From IMG/VR virus record IMGVR_UViG_3300048822_000004, positions 1-54,261 of that record: a stretch of DNA of 54,261 nt. One strand, 5' to 3'. Both the position numbers and the translations under genes were made by a program. Position 1 is the stretch's first letter. Each line of letters opens with the position of its first letter. Of the stretch, positions 7,302 through 15,992 are shown piece after piece. Source of the DNA: a virus. A model generated the notes under the pieces. The model was not told the DNA's origin. It ran no database searches and was given only the letters and a program-made list of their open reading frames with translations.

Positions 7302-9333
7302 TATTATAAATCTGATAGAAAATTCTGAATACATCGCAGTAGATACAGAGACTACAGGATTGACTAAATACGATGAAATCATAGGCATATCTTTATGCGC
7401 CAGCGAAAACACTTCATACTACATAATCACTGCTAGATGGGATAAGAACCAGCAAAAGCTTTTATATCCAGATAATGAATATAAGAAACGGGTTTGGGAA
7501 ATAGTTCAAATGCTCACGACCCGTAAACTTATAATGCATAATGCGATATTCGATTGCATGATGGTAGAGTCTTTCTTTAAAGTAAGACTTATTGACAGTC
7601 TACACACCGATACTATGATACTTGCGCATCTTCTTAACGAGAACCGCAGAGTAGGATTGAAAGATCTCGGTGTATCTATGTATGGAGACAGCGCGGCTGA
7701 AGAATCCCGCATAATGAAAGAAAGTATAGTAGAGAACGGAGGCAGCGTGACTAAAGGCGCTTTTGAGCTATACAAAGCCGATTCAGAGCTAATCGCTAAA
7801 TATGGCGCTAAAGATGCGTTATTGACATACAAGCTATTCACAGACTTAGTTCCTGAGTTATATGAACAGAATCTAGATAAGTTTTTTTATGAAGAAGAAT
7901 CAATGCCGCTTCTTAAAGGACCTACCTACGATCTAAACACCACTGGACTGATGGTAGACACTAATAAGCTAATCCAACTAGAAAAAACACTACAGGTGGA
8001 ATGCGCTGAAGCAAAAGCCTTTATATACAGAGAAATACAGCCGTTTATTAAAGACAAACCTAAGTTCAATATAGAAGCCCCACAGCAGCTTTCCTGGCTT
8101 TTATTTGGTGTGCTGGGCATGGAATTCAACACACTAACTAAAGTTGGTAAAGCAGTATGTAAAGAACTTATGAGTAAACTTCCTTATACTAAGGTAGCTA
8201 AACGAGACTTCATTGATATCTGTTTGCGTGACCAAGGAAAACCGTATGCTTTAGGCGGAATAGTTAATGGCAAGGCAACTAAGCCGAAGCTAATCAAGGC
8301 CCCCTGGTGTTACATAGTAGCTGATAAAAATACGCTTAAAAAGGTCTCGCATAGATTTAAGTGGATTGAAACCCTTTTAGAATATAAAAGAAAGAAAAAG
8401 CTTCTCAATACCTATGTCGAGGCTATTAAGACTAAGACTAGATATGGAGTACTTCAGCCTAGTTTTCTAATGCATGGGACTTCATCAGGACGATACTCTA
8501 GCAGAAACCCAAATCTACAGAATTTGCCTAGAGACGACCAGCGCATCAAGGAATGTTTTATTGCAAGACCAGGCAAGGTATTCGTGTCAGCGGACTATAG
8601 TCAGCTAGAACCCAGGGTGTTTAGCTACTATAGCCAAGAACCAAAACTCATGAATGCCTTTAACGGCGAATCAGACTTCTATAGTGTAGTAGGCATAGAA
8701 ATATTTGATAAACACGATGCGTTGCCTTTAAAAGAAGGTCATCCTAATGCATTCGGCGTGAAGTATAAGAAACTCAGAGACATATCAAAAACGATAACTC
8801 TTGCTAGAGCGTATGGTGCTACGCCATACCAATTAGCTACTGCCACAGGCAAGTCAGTAGAAGACACTGCAGAAGACATTGCTAGGCTGGATGAAAGATT
8901 CCCTGGAATTAAAAAAATGATGCTAGAAGCCCATGCATTAGCTAAGAAAGACGGGTATGTAACAAGTCTATTCGGTAGGAAACGTCGTATGCCGGAAGCT
9001 AAGAAGATTACTAAGATCTACGGAGACCAAGAGCACTCCGAGTTGCCGTATGAAGACAGAAGCCTTTTAAATTTGGCTTGTAACCACAGAATTCAGAGCA
9101 CAGGGGCATCCCTTTGTAATCGGGCTATGATAGCATTTCATAATAATATCAAGGACTTAGGATTGAATTGCAAGATCGTATCCCAGATACATGATGAAAT
9201 AGTAGTAGAATGTTTAGAAAAAGATGCAGAAAATGTAAGTTTGCTCTTGCAAAACGCTATGGAATGTACTAATATGATACCAGGACTCCAGCTAGAGGCC
9301 TTACCAAGAACAACGAAGACACTCGCAAAATGA
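7264..9333 (+). CDS. Family A DNA polymerase with 3'-5' exonuclease
   Basis: TTG 7264 is chosen as start because GAGG lies six bases upstream. The 689-residue protein has a DnaQ-like exonuclease domain (AVDTETTGL near residue 26, MHNAIFDCMM, and a later YGAKDALLTYKL). The polymerase domain has motif A (SADYSQLEPRVF), motif B (KTITLARAYGATPYQLA) and motif C (QIHDEIVVE). This is the T7-like replicative type without a 5' nuclease domain. All catalytic acids appear present, so it should be an active proofreading polymerase working with the upstream primase-helicase. Confidence 0.96.
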   Translation: MLKVISDLQGLNDIINLIENSEYIAVDTETTGLTKYDEIIGISLCASENTSYYIITARWDKNQQKLLYPDNEYKKRVWEIVQMLTTRKLIMHNAIFDCMMVESFFKVRLIDSLHTDTMILAHLLNENRRVGLKDLGVSMYGDSAAEESRIMKESIVENGGSVTKGAFELYKADSELIAKYGAKDALLTYKLFTDLVPELYEQNLDKFFYEEESMPLLKGPTYDLNTTGLMVDTNKLIQLEKTLQVECAEAKAFIYREIQPFIKDKPKFNIEAPQQLSWLLFGVLGMEFNTLTKVGKAVCKELMSKLPYTKVAKRDFIDICLRDQGKPYALGGIVNGKATKPKLIKAPWCYIVADKNTLKKVSHRFKWIETLLEYKRKKKLLNTYVEAIKTKTRYGVLQPSFLMHGTSSGRYSSRNPNLQNLPRDDQRIKECFIARPGKVFVSADYSQLEPRVFSYYSQEPKLMNAFNGESDFYSVVGIEIFDKHDALPLKEGHPNAFGVKYKKLRDISKTITLARAYGATPYQLATATGKSVEDTAEDIARLDERFPGIKKMMLEAHALAKKDGYVTSLFGRKRRMPEAKKITKIYGDQEHSELPYEDRSLLNLACNHRIQSTGASLCNRAMIAFHNNIKDLGLNCKIVSQIHDEIVVECLEKDAENVSLLLQNAMECTNMIPGLQLEALPRTTKTLAK

Positions 9334-9339
9334 GGCAAC

Positions 9340-9738
9340 ATGCTACAAAAACTAAAACTGTTACTTAAACAGCTTCTTGCTTACCTTCCTAGCAAACTTC
9401 CCGCAGGCAAGACAGAAATGCATAAATTCATGGATGAGATCATAGAGATTTCAGGAAAATTTGCAGACGTAGACTCTATGAAGTTTGCGATTTCTAGCAT
9501 GGTGTTACGCCTAGACTCTACGGCATCGCGCGTCAGCAAGCAATACTTCGCAAGATCATTGCGCAAGGCAGCAGCAAACCAGGTAGTAAGCGTTATCCTT
9601 AACGATATTAAGGACGCGCAAGCAGCAGCACAAAAACTTCAGCAAGAAGCATTAGCCGAAGCCGATAAACTCCAAGCCGAAGCCACGGCAACACCGCAAA
9701 GTAACGCTAGTGGCCAAACCAACAAAACAACTCCTTAA
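9340..9738 (+). CDS. Conserved podovirus-type protein of unknown function
   Basis: 132 residues, GAGG upstream. The middle (LPAGKTEMHKFMDEIIEISG, then KFAISSMVLRL and RSLRKAAANQVVS) resembles a protein seen in many podovirus-like genomes with no assigned function; I recall the pattern but cannot search it. The C-terminus is an Ala/Gln-rich helix followed by a low-complexity tail. It overlaps the next gene by 29 bases. It lies between polymerase and packaging genes, where DNA-associated proteins are common. Confidence 0.65.
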   Translation: MLQKLKLLLKQLLAYLPSKLPAGKTEMHKFMDEIIEISGKFADVDSMKFAISSMVLRLDSTASRVSKQYFARSLRKAAANQVVSVILNDIKDAQAAAQKLQQEALAEADKLQAEATATPQSNASGQTNKTTP

Positions 9739-10123
9739 GACTTGGTACGCCAAACTTAAGAAAGACGGATTTAAGGATATAGAACAGGATGAAGACAATC
9801 TAAAGGTATGGTCTAATGTATTTATAAGACCAGATGCCAATGTAAAGAACAGAAATGACTACAACGCCAGACCTAAAAGTGTAAGACAAAAGAAAGATGA
9901 ATTCGAAGCAAAAAGAGACTATTACTATTACGCAGAACATTTCCTCACAAACCATAAATTCCAATCCGAAAGAGAAAGAATTATATGGGAATATCACGTC
10001 CATGGAGTTAGTGCTCGTAACACATCTAGACTATTAGAGAAAGTAAAGATTAACATTAGTAAATCAGCAGTGAACGATATAGTAAAGAAACTCCAAATAA
10101 TCATGAAAGACCAGCTAAAGTGA
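9710..10123 (+). CDS. HTH-containing protein, possible small terminase or regulator
   Basis: GTG start at 9710. 137 residues, rich in Lys, Asn and Tyr. Near the C-terminus is a helix-turn-helix-like stretch (YHVHGVSARNTSRLLEKV... KSAVNDIVKKLQ). DNA-binding small terminase subunits and phage regulators have such elements, and TerL follows about 2 kb downstream. No other TerS candidate stands out. The stop overlaps the next start (GTGA). Confidence 0.5.
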   Translation: MAKPTKQLLKTWYAKLKKDGFKDIEQDEDNLKVWSNVFIRPDANVKNRNDYNARPKSVRQKKDEFEAKRDYYYYAEHFLTNHKFQSERERIIWEYHVHGVSARNTSRLLEKVKINISKSAVNDIVKKLQIIMKDQLK

Positions 10124-10404
10124 TAAAAGAAATAGGCGAAAATATAGAGAGTTTTCTTAATAAAAAAATAATTAAGATTAAAGGGTATGAAGAATTATTT
10201 ACACTCCATGGTGTATTTCGTTCAATTTCTTGGGATTCAACAGAGATGAGGTTCTTAAGTTATCCTAAAAAAGACTACTATGTGTTTATAACAATTTCAG
10301 ACCAAGAACTTATTGCCGCTAACAATATGTTACGAACACTTAACCACTATATAGAAATGCCTAATTTAACATGCCTAGAAAAAATTATTTATGACATCGA
10401 CTGA
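10120..10404 (+). CDS. Small protein ending in the LEKIIYDI tail
   Basis: 94 residues from a GTG that overlaps the previous stop. The core is not recognised; it has alternating hydrophobic strands (LFTLHGVFRSISW, YYVFITISD) and a helix. It ends in CLEKIIYDID, the C-terminal motif shared with proteins ending at 22355, 27306, 25191, 42963 and near 53412. The last codons contain the ATG of the following GNAT gene (10391), so the two are coupled. Confidence 0.7.
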   Translation: MIKEIGENIESFLNKKIIKIKGYEELFTLHGVFRSISWDSTEMRFLSYPKKDYYVFITISDQELIAANNMLRTLNHYIEMPNLTCLEKIIYDID

Positions 10405-10816
10405 GTTTTCAGAACATTACGACATCAGGGACTATCAGCCTTCAGATAAGAACTTCGTGCTTGCGACATTTCTACGAGGTGTTTATTACGGAGATAGTTG
10501 GTTTTCTCAAATCCGTAAAGACATATTTATGGATAACTATAAGCGTATAGCGGAATTCGCTATTGACTCAGGTAAGGTAACAGTTAAGGTGGCATGTCTG
10601 CGCGAAGACCCTGATATCATTATAGGTTATAGCATCCTTAGTTCAGACTTTCAAGCTGTTTCGTGGGTGTATGTAAAGAAAGCTTGGAGACTCAAAGGAA
10701 TAGCCAAAAGCCTTTTACCGAAATTTCCACAGTATATCACACACTTGACTAAGCTAGGACAAGAACTAATGCCTAAACTACCAACAGCGACTTTTAACCC
10801 ATTCTATGGCGCATAA
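10391..10816 (+). CDS. GNAT-type acetyltransferase
   Basis: 141 residues. The acetyl-CoA-binding segment is visible as WVYVKKAWRLKGIAKSLLP, and a central strand reads VACLREDPDIIIGYSIL. Such small GNAT proteins are frequent near terminase genes of podovirus-like phages; their targets are unknown. The start codon lies inside the tail codons of the preceding gene. A second GNAT-like protein and a truncated copy occur at 35.4-36.0 kb. Confidence 0.72.
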   Translation: MTSTEFSEHYDIRDYQPSDKNFVLATFLRGVYYGDSWFSQIRKDIFMDNYKRIAEFAIDSGKVTVKVACLREDPDIIIGYSILSSDFQAVSWVYVKKAWRLKGIAKSLLPKFPQYITHLTKLGQELMPKLPTATFNPFYGA

Positions 10817-11006
10817 AATGGGAGTAGCTCAACTCGACCCAGGAGCATTGGCTAATGCGGCGGCCAATCAAAATCAGAAACTTAACAACAATCTGGGAAC
10901 TATAGTAACAACTCCTAAGTTTTGGAAAGAACAAGTAGAAAAACAGAGAATGGATGATTTCATAAAACAATGCGAAACAGTAACAAAGGAGACAAACAAT
11001 GTCTAA
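10806..11006 (+). CDS. Hypothetical 66-residue protein
   Basis: Overlaps the GNAT gene end by 11 bases and has no clear ribosome site. The C-terminal segment KQRMDDFIKQCETVTKET resembles the segment shared by the proteins at 11479, 11706 and 11951 (RVMREFVNKCAEIKG type). It may be a distant member of that small family. The function is unknown. Confidence 0.5.
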   Translation: MAHKMGVAQLDPGALANAAANQNQKLNNNLGTIVTTPKFWKEQVEKQRMDDFIKQCETVTKETNNV

Positions 11007-11262
11007 GTTTTTTAAGTCCAAGAAAGTAAACCTAAATCCCGCTAAGCCAGAGCCGCGTAAGCTAGAAGATATTACGAAAGAGCTTAACAATGAATGCTGG
11101 GCTTTAGGTCAACTAGAATATCAGATCTACGTTCTTCAGCAAGAAGCAGAACGAAAAAACAAGAAAATCCAAGAGCTTAACTACGAAGGAGCTAGCCGTA
11201 AAGAATTAGACTCTAAAGCCGCCGCTGACGCCCCTAAGCAAGAGGTGTCGAATGGGAACTAA
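10999..11262 (+). CDS. Hypothetical coiled-coil protein
   Basis: 87 residues with GGAG upstream. The basic N-terminus (MSKFFKSKKVNLNP) is followed by a charged helix (LEYQIYVLQQEAERKNKKIQEL) likely to form a coiled coil, and an Ala-rich tail. It overlaps its neighbours at both ends within the small-gene string before TerL. No family is recognised. Confidence 0.6.
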   Translation: MSKFFKSKKVNLNPAKPEPRKLEDITKELNNECWALGQLEYQIYVLQQEAERKNKKIQELNYEGASRKELDSKAAADAPKQEVSNGN

Positions 11263-11479
11263 AATCAAGGAAGCAACATTGTCAGGGCCTATTCATACGA
11301 TTAAATCAGGTCATATCAAGAAAGAGCTTAGTAACCAAAATTCACCTACCCATAAGGCGGTAGGCATGGAGCTTAAGTCCATTGAAGGCGGCACTTTCGT
11401 AGAGCTTACTGTACAGCACTCAAAAGAGAAAATCCTTGTGCCTTATACAGACTTTCGCAATTTAGTCCCCGGTGAATAA
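11252..11479 (+). CDS. Hypothetical small beta-rich protein
   Basis: 75 residues with AGGTG upstream, overlapping both neighbours. The C-terminal half (MELKSIEGGTFVELTVQHSKEKILVPYTDFRNLV) looks like a small beta barrel, the type seen in several phage proteins that accompany packaging genes. No catalytic motif is visible. The ATG overlaps the upstream stop, implying coupled translation. Confidence 0.6.
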   Translation: MGTKIKEATLSGPIHTIKSGHIKKELSNQNSPTHKAVGMELKSIEGGTFVELTVQHSKEKILVPYTDFRNLVPGE

Positions 11480-11706
11480 TGAACAGTAAAGACATGATAC
11501 GCGGTCTTATAGATTCATATAATGGCGAAACTAAAGACGAAAGAGTTATGCGAGAATTCGTTAATAAATGCGCTGAAATTAAAGGCTTAACGCAAATTCC
11601 AGAGCCTGAAAAAGAATGCCTTAAAAGCATAATTTATAAGCCTAACCCATTCTTCGAAGAATTAAAAAGGAACAGTGAAACGAAAGTTAAACCCACAGGT
11701 GAATAA
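11479..11706 (+). CDS. Tandem paralog 1 (ERVMREFVNKCAEIKG family)
   Basis: 75 residues. Residues 20-40 include DERVMREFVNKCAEIKGL, which is repeated exactly in the next gene. The flanks differ, so selection seems focused on this helix. The start overlaps the upstream stop (TAATG). It is the first of at least three adjacent paralogs just before TerL. Function unknown. Confidence 0.65.
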   Translation: MNSKDMIRGLIDSYNGETKDERVMREFVNKCAEIKGLTQIPEPEKECLKSIIYKPNPFFEELKRNSETKVKPTGE

Positions 11707-11954
11707 TGGCTAATCAATCCGCGAACAGTATGATAGAAGCGCTTAAAAAAATTTATGGCGCAGGTGAGACGGAAGACGAAAGAGTTATGCGAGAATTCGT
11801 TAATAAATGTGCAGAGATTAAAGGTTTGCCACAGACTCCAGCACCTGAAAATTGGTTCTTGAAAGACATATTTAATAGAGGCAATCCACTTCTTAAAATA
11901 ATTAATGATGAAGCTAAAGGCTCTTATGTGCCAGTTCCAATAAAGGTAAAATGA
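11706..11954 (+). CDS. Tandem paralog 2 (ERVMREFVNKCAEIKG family)
   Basis: 82 residues. It carries the same DERVMREFVNKCAEIKGL block as the preceding gene, with a different C-terminus (NPLLKIINDEAKGSYVPVP). The DNA of the shared block is nearly identical, indicating recent tandem duplication. It overlaps both neighbours. Unknown function. Confidence 0.65.
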   Translation: MANQSANSMIEALKKIYGAGETEDERVMREFVNKCAEIKGLPQTPAPENWFLKDIFNRGNPLLKIINDEAKGSYVPVPIKVK

Positions 11955-12103
11955 GCTATTCTGTAACACCTCCAACAAGGAAAGACAGGCTACTTCAAAA
12001 TTTCATTAATCGCTGCTTAGAAGTAACTAAAAGAGATAGGGTCATAAAAGCCTTTTTAAAACCAAATGAAAAGAATAGTAAAAGATCAGACGACAAAAAC
12101 TGA
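11951..12103 (+). CDS. Tandem paralog 3, 50-residue divergent copy
   Basis: A short frame starting at ATG 11951 (ATGA overlap with the previous stop) and ending at 12103, inside the TerL start region. Its segment KDRLLQNFINRCLEVTKRDR aligns with ERVMREFVNKCAEIKG of the two genes before it. It is probably real, but short and overlapping TerL by 38 bases. Confidence 0.5.
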   Translation: MSYSVTPPTRKDRLLQNFINRCLEVTKRDRVIKAFLKPNEKNSKRSDDKN

Positions 12104-13514
12104 AGTAGATCAGTTTTGGCACCGTAAGTTCAATATAACTTCCTTTCTGTTCGATAGACAGCTCGCATTCGTTCAAGACCCTAGCCCATTTAAAGTAGCG
12201 GTTTGTAGCCGCAGAGCCGGTAAGACCGTTGCCTGCGCAGCCCACCTAGTGCATACAGCTATTAATAATCCAAATACTACAAGTCTTTACATAACACTTA
12301 CTGGTACTAGCGGTAAGCGTATCATCTGGAAAGAATTTAAGAATTTACTAAGGAATTTTAAACTAGAGAATGACGCTAAACTCAACGAAGTAGAACTATC
12401 AGTGACATTTCGTAACGGCGCAGTGATTTACGTAGTAGGAGCAGGAGATTCAGCAGAAATCAATAAATACAGGGGTTTAGCTCTTAAACTTGTGTATATC
12501 GATGAGTGCCAGTCCTTTAAAGAATACATCAAGGATTTAATAGACGACGTAATAGGCCCAGCTCTCATAGATTATGCAGGCGAACTATGCCTTATAGGAA
12601 CACCAGGGCCAGTGCCGGCAGGGTATTTCCATGAATGCGCAGCCGAAGGTAGCGATAGTGTATGGTCTAGACACGCATGGACTTTTTGGGATAACCCGTT
12701 TATACCAATCACATCTAAAAAGACCCATCAAGAAGTATTCGACAGAGAGATGAAGCGTCGAGGTATATCGGACCTTAATAATCCTAGTGTTCAAAGGGAG
12801 TGGTTTGGTAAGTGGAAGATCGATGATGACTCATTAATACTTCATTACCGAGAAGCCAAGAATAACTACGATGTCCTGCCTCCCCATAAGCAGTATAATT
12901 ACATAATGGGCGTAGACGTGGGCTTTAGAGATGCCGACGCTATAGCCATTCTGGCATGGTCTGAGGCTGATAAGGTAACGTATCTAATCGAAGAAATCAT
13001 TACTACGAAGCAAGACACCACTGCATTAGCTACTCAAATCAAGGACTTAGAGAAGAAGTACAAGATCGATAAAATCGTTATGGATATGGGAGCACTTGGT
13101 AAAAAGATAGGCGAGGAATTCATTAGACGATGGCACATACCAGTAGAACCTGCTGATAAGACCAGGAAGATAGAAAACCTGGCCTTGTTAGATGATGCCC
13201 TTAGGAATGGTACTTTCAAAGCCAAAACAAAGTCTACATTCGCTCAAGATACCTATAAGGTAGAAAAAGACGTAGATAAATCCACGCCTGAAAAAACAGT
13301 CATAAGTACAAGATTTCACTCAGATATAATTGATTCTGTGCTTTATGCTTTCAAAATCAGTCCTGCCTATGCTTACGTAAAACCTACAGAGAAGCCTAAG
13401 TATGGTACGAAAGAATGGGCAGATGCCGAAAATGATGCCATGTGGGAAAAAGAACTCGAGGGATATAAGCAGGATGATTCCTACCAGAAATGGCTAAGCG
13501 GAGAAGAAAACTAA
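12066..13514 (+). CDS. terL: Terminase large subunit
   Basis: 482 residues. The ATPase domain has Walker A CSRRAGKT (about residues 47-54) and Walker B LVYIDECQSF. The RNase H-like nuclease domain has its acidic residues in MGVDVGFRDADAIAIL, IVMDMGALG and FHSDIIDSVLYAF. It powers genome packaging into the prohead and cuts DNA. The start lies within the preceding small frame. The late promoter-like repeat at 13540 follows directly after it. Confidence 0.95.
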   Translation: MKRIVKDQTTKTEVDQFWHRKFNITSFLFDRQLAFVQDPSPFKVAVCSRRAGKTVACAAHLVHTAINNPNTTSLYITLTGTSGKRIIWKEFKNLLRNFKLENDAKLNEVELSVTFRNGAVIYVVGAGDSAEINKYRGLALKLVYIDECQSFKEYIKDLIDDVIGPALIDYAGELCLIGTPGPVPAGYFHECAAEGSDSVWSRHAWTFWDNPFIPITSKKTHQEVFDREMKRRGISDLNNPSVQREWFGKWKIDDDSLILHYREAKNNYDVLPPHKQYNYIMGVDVGFRDADAIAILAWSEADKVTYLIEEIITTKQDTTALATQIKDLEKKYKIDKIVMDMGALGKKIGEEFIRRWHIPVEPADKTRKIENLALLDDALRNGTFKAKTKSTFAQDTYKVEKDVDKSTPEKTVISTRFHSDIIDSVLYAFKISPAYAYVKPTEKPKYGTKEWADAENDAMWEKELEGYKQDDSYQKWLSGEEN

Positions 13515-13539
13515 TCAATTAAATACTATAGCACACGTT

Positions 13540-13557
13540 GGACTGTATCGCAATATA
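13540..13557 (+). promoter_or_regulatory. Late-block repeat, copy 1 (GGACTGTATCGCAATATA)
   Basis: One of five near-identical intergenic copies in the window. It lies 19 bases before the TTG start at 13576, which opens the head gene block. Position before gene blocks suggests a phage-specific promoter or activator site. It does not match sigma70 or sigma54 spacing. Confidence 0.6.
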
Positions 13558-13575
13558 GAACATTTGAGGTGAGCT

Positions 13576-13824
13576 TTGCTGCCGTTCCTACGTAAAAAAC
13601 AAGAAGAAGGCTCCTCACCCACATTATCCATTAAAACAAGAACCCCAGATAAAAAAGAAGATAGCGACGACGCAGGGCTTAATGCCTGTGCTCAAGACCT
13701 ATTAGATGCAGTACAAGCCAGAGACGTATCAGGCGTTGCAGCCGCATTGAAAGCAGCCTTTGAGATAGCTGATTCTCAGCCTCATGAAGAAGGCCCTCAC
13801 ACTTACGAAGACCAAAAGGAATAA
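13576..13824 (+). CDS. Conserved small protein opening the head block
   Basis: 82 residues from TTG 13576, supported by GAGGTGA upstream. The N-terminus MLPFLRKKQEEGSSPTLSIK resembles short phage proteins seen near packaging genes. The middle is an Ala/Asp-rich helix (CAQDLLDAVQARDVSGVAAALKAA arrangement), the tail acidic. No enzyme motif. It is the first gene after a late-block repeat. Confidence 0.65.
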   Translation: MLPFLRKKQEEGSSPTLSIKTRTPDKKEDSDDAGLNACAQDLLDAVQARDVSGVAAALKAAFEIADSQPHEEGPHTYEDQKE

Positions 13825-13826
13825 TA

Positions 13827-14234
13827 ATGGCAGTCAATATGACCCAAACAGTAAACGGACTATCTACTACAACTCTTAATATCCCTACTACGGATTTCTA
13901 CACTGTTTCAGGTACTCTTGAACTACCAAAGACAGGCCCAGTGGCAACACAAGGCCCTGGTGGTGGCGCAGGTACAGGCGCTGGCGGCACTGTAGGTGGC
14001 ACAGGCCAAATGGTTCCTTCCCAAGTAGTAGTAACGGTGAACCATAATGGTACTCCGATCTATACAGGTGCTGCAGGCGCTAAAGGATTTATTACAGGTG
14101 CGGCTTGTACTGCAGGAGATACGCTTACAGTAGTACTCACGTCTAGTGAGAACTCAACTCAAGCCGATCCACAGCTAAACGCAGTTAAATGCACTATAGT
14201 TTTAATTGAAGGTTTTAATCTAGGCGAAGCATAA
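13827..14234 (+). CDS. Small beta structural protein, paralog A
   Basis: 135 residues with a glycine-rich insert near residues 38-65. The C-terminal half (VVVTVNHNGTPIYTGAAGAKG, then GDTLTVVLTSS and QLNAVKCTIVLIEG) is shared with the next gene. The beta-sandwich pattern and place between TerL and portal suggest a head decoration or other virion surface role. Ends one base into the next ATG. Confidence 0.65.
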   Translation: MAVNMTQTVNGLSTTTLNIPTTDFYTVSGTLELPKTGPVATQGPGGGAGTGAGGTVGGTGQMVPSQVVVTVNHNGTPIYTGAAGAKGFITGAACTAGDTLTVVLTSSENSTQADPQLNAVKCTIVLIEGFNLGEA

Positions 14235-14557
14235 TGAATTTCAATATAAACGAGACATTCGTAGGGCTTCGCACTATACAGCTAGCCTGTCTAACACCAG
14301 GGCCTACTGTCATAGTAGGTAAGCTGTCTTTACCAAAGGTAAGCCAAGGCGACTCAGGCGCTTCTACCTGTGTAGTAACAGTGAATCAAAATGGCACGCC
14401 TATATACACAGGCAACCCAGGCGCAGACGGCTTTAGAACAGGCGTAACCACACTCCCCGGTGACATCGTAACTATCACGACTAGTTCTAGCAGCCCTGTA
14501 GACCAACAACTCAACGCAGTAAAAATGACTTTGTCTTTATGGCAAGGTGGAGAATAG
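14234..14557 (+). CDS. Small beta structural protein, paralog B
   Basis: 107 residues. It shares VTVNQNGTPIYTG, GDIVTI and QQLNAVKMTLSLWQG with the preceding gene, so the two are tandem paralogs. It lacks the glycine insert. Related patterns occur in the proteins at 47950 and 48278 near the fibres. Probably a virion component; role inferred. Confidence 0.65.
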   Translation: MNFNINETFVGLRTIQLACLTPGPTVIVGKLSLPKVSQGDSGASTCVVTVNQNGTPIYTGNPGADGFRTGVTTLPGDIVTITTSSSSPVDQQLNAVKMTLSLWQGGE

Positions 14558-14558
14558 A

Positions 14559-15992
14559 ATGCCACTAATCAAGGGTAAGTCCAAAAAAGCAATGTCAGAG
14601 AATATCGAAACTGAAATGCACGCAGGCAAGCCGCAAAAGCAAGCCATTGCAATCGCGTATGCTACACGCAAAGCCGCAATGAAGCCTAAAAAGAAAGCCT
14701 CAGGCGGTACTGTTGAATCAGGCAGCCGTGATATGAACTACGCTGATGGCGGACTACTCGGTAAAGACGATGTAGTATCGGCTTCTAATGAGAAGCGTCC
14801 CATGCCTAAAAATCGTTATAACGACTCTAAGAACATATCGCAGAACTCAGGCGATAAACCTCTTAGAGACAGCGACTGGACAGACACACCTACAGAGCGC
14901 CAAGCCAAAGCAAACGATATTAGAGGCAGAACTCAAAAGATAAAACACCCCAGCATGGTGAAATCAGACGTCCTTCAAGTCCGTCTCCGCGACGAAGAAG
15001 ACGATCTCCAAGACTCAGCAGGCACCAACGAAGGCCCGCAACGTCAGCCTCCAGAACACGACAATGAAGAAGGTCCTGATCGCTCAGGTACAGAGCCTCA
15101 TAAACAAACCGCTATTAGCACAGGCCGTAAGGTCATGGCTAAAGGCGGTAAAGTCGAATCAAGTGATTACGACGATACAGACCCTAATGCTGCTACAGAT
15201 AGCTTTAAAGACGACACGCCTTCAGAAGACGAAGGCGCAGAAATGGCTAGACATCATAACGAAGAATACCAGCGCCAGACTTCTGGCAATCCCGACATGT
15301 CTAAGCCGCATAATAAAGACCAGTCTAGCGCATATAGCAACGAAGAAGACTCAGAAGACGCCTATGGCGAAGATGATTTAGACCAAGCCCCTTCGGCCTT
15401 TGCTGACGGCGGAGAAGTAGAAGAAGATGATAGCGCTTTAGGAGATACATCTACAGGCAATACAAAGCCTTATTCAGCTGAAGATAATTACAATAAAAAC
15501 GCTATGGAAGCTCGTAAAAAATCAGCATATGATTCGGCAGATACAGCTGGATATGCATACGGCGGTGAGGCCGAAATGGAAGGCGAGCACCATGACTCTA
15601 TTGCGGCAGCTATTATGGCTAACCGTGAGCGTATGCATGCAGAAATCGACTCAGGCGCTCGTGATCTAGACGAAGCCGTCCGTATGGCACGAGGCGGCGA
15701 AATCACTGAAGAAAGAGGCCATATCCTTTCTGAAGGTGCAATGGACTCCGATGACTCCTCACAAGTAGACCTTCGCCGTAATGCCGAGGAAGATCAAAAC
15801 CAAGAAGATCAAGCCTCGTTTCATGCACTAGAAAAAGAAAACTACAATGAATCTAGTGGTTTAGATGATCTCGACTACGACACTAGTAGATCAGTAGGCG
15901 ACAGAGAAGAATCAGACGACTCTGACAAAAAAGACATGGTGGACAGTATTCGTAAGAAGATGCGTCCCAAATGGAAGTTATCTGAAACCTAA
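14559..15992 (+). CDS. Acidic GG-motif protein with MPLIKGKSKKA N-terminus
   Basis: ATG 14559 is preferred because GGAG lies six bases upstream. Residues 1-45 (MPLIKGKSKKAMSENIETEM, HAGKPQKQAIAIAY) form a small basic domain widespread in phage head clusters. The rest is very acidic and disordered. It is punctuated by A-x-G-G motifs: ASGGTV, YADGGLL, AKGGKV, ADGGEV, AYGGEA and ARGGEI. These recur in two internal virion proteins downstream. About 477 residues; possibly a DNA-associated or scaffolding-type protein. Function unknown. Confidence 0.65.
   Translation: MPLIKGKSKKAMSENIETEMHAGKPQKQAIAIAYATRKAAMKPKKKASGGTVESGSRDMNYADGGLLGKDDVVSASNEKRPMPKNRYNDSKNISQNSGDKPLRDSDWTDTPTERQAKANDIRGRTQKIKHPSMVKSDVLQVRLRDEEDDLQDSAGTNEGPQRQPPEHDNEEGPDRSGTEPHKQTAISTGRKVMAKGGKVESSDYDDTDPNAATDSFKDDTPSEDEGAEMARHHNEEYQRQTSGNPDMSKPHNKDQSSAYSNEEDSEDAYGEDDLDQAPSAFADGGEVEEDDSALGDTSTGNTKPYSAEDNYNKNAMEARKKSAYDSADTAGYAYGGEAEMEGEHHDSIAAAIMANRERMHAEIDSGARDLDEAVRMARGGEITEERGHILSEGAMDSDDSSQVDLRRNAEEDQNQEDQASFHALEKENYNESSGLDDLDYDTSRSVGDREESDDSDKKDMVDSIRKKMRPKWKLSET

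Noticed and set aside
13539-13555. Sigma54-type promoter reading of the GGACTGTATCGCAATA repeat
   Set aside because: The GG and GC elements are eight bases apart instead of ten, and the bases around them do not fit.
15064-15381. Plus-strand alternative frame inside the GG-motif protein gene
   Set aside because: Nested in another frame of a supported gene; the product is a biased Leu/Ala/Thr sequence produced by acidic codon repeats.
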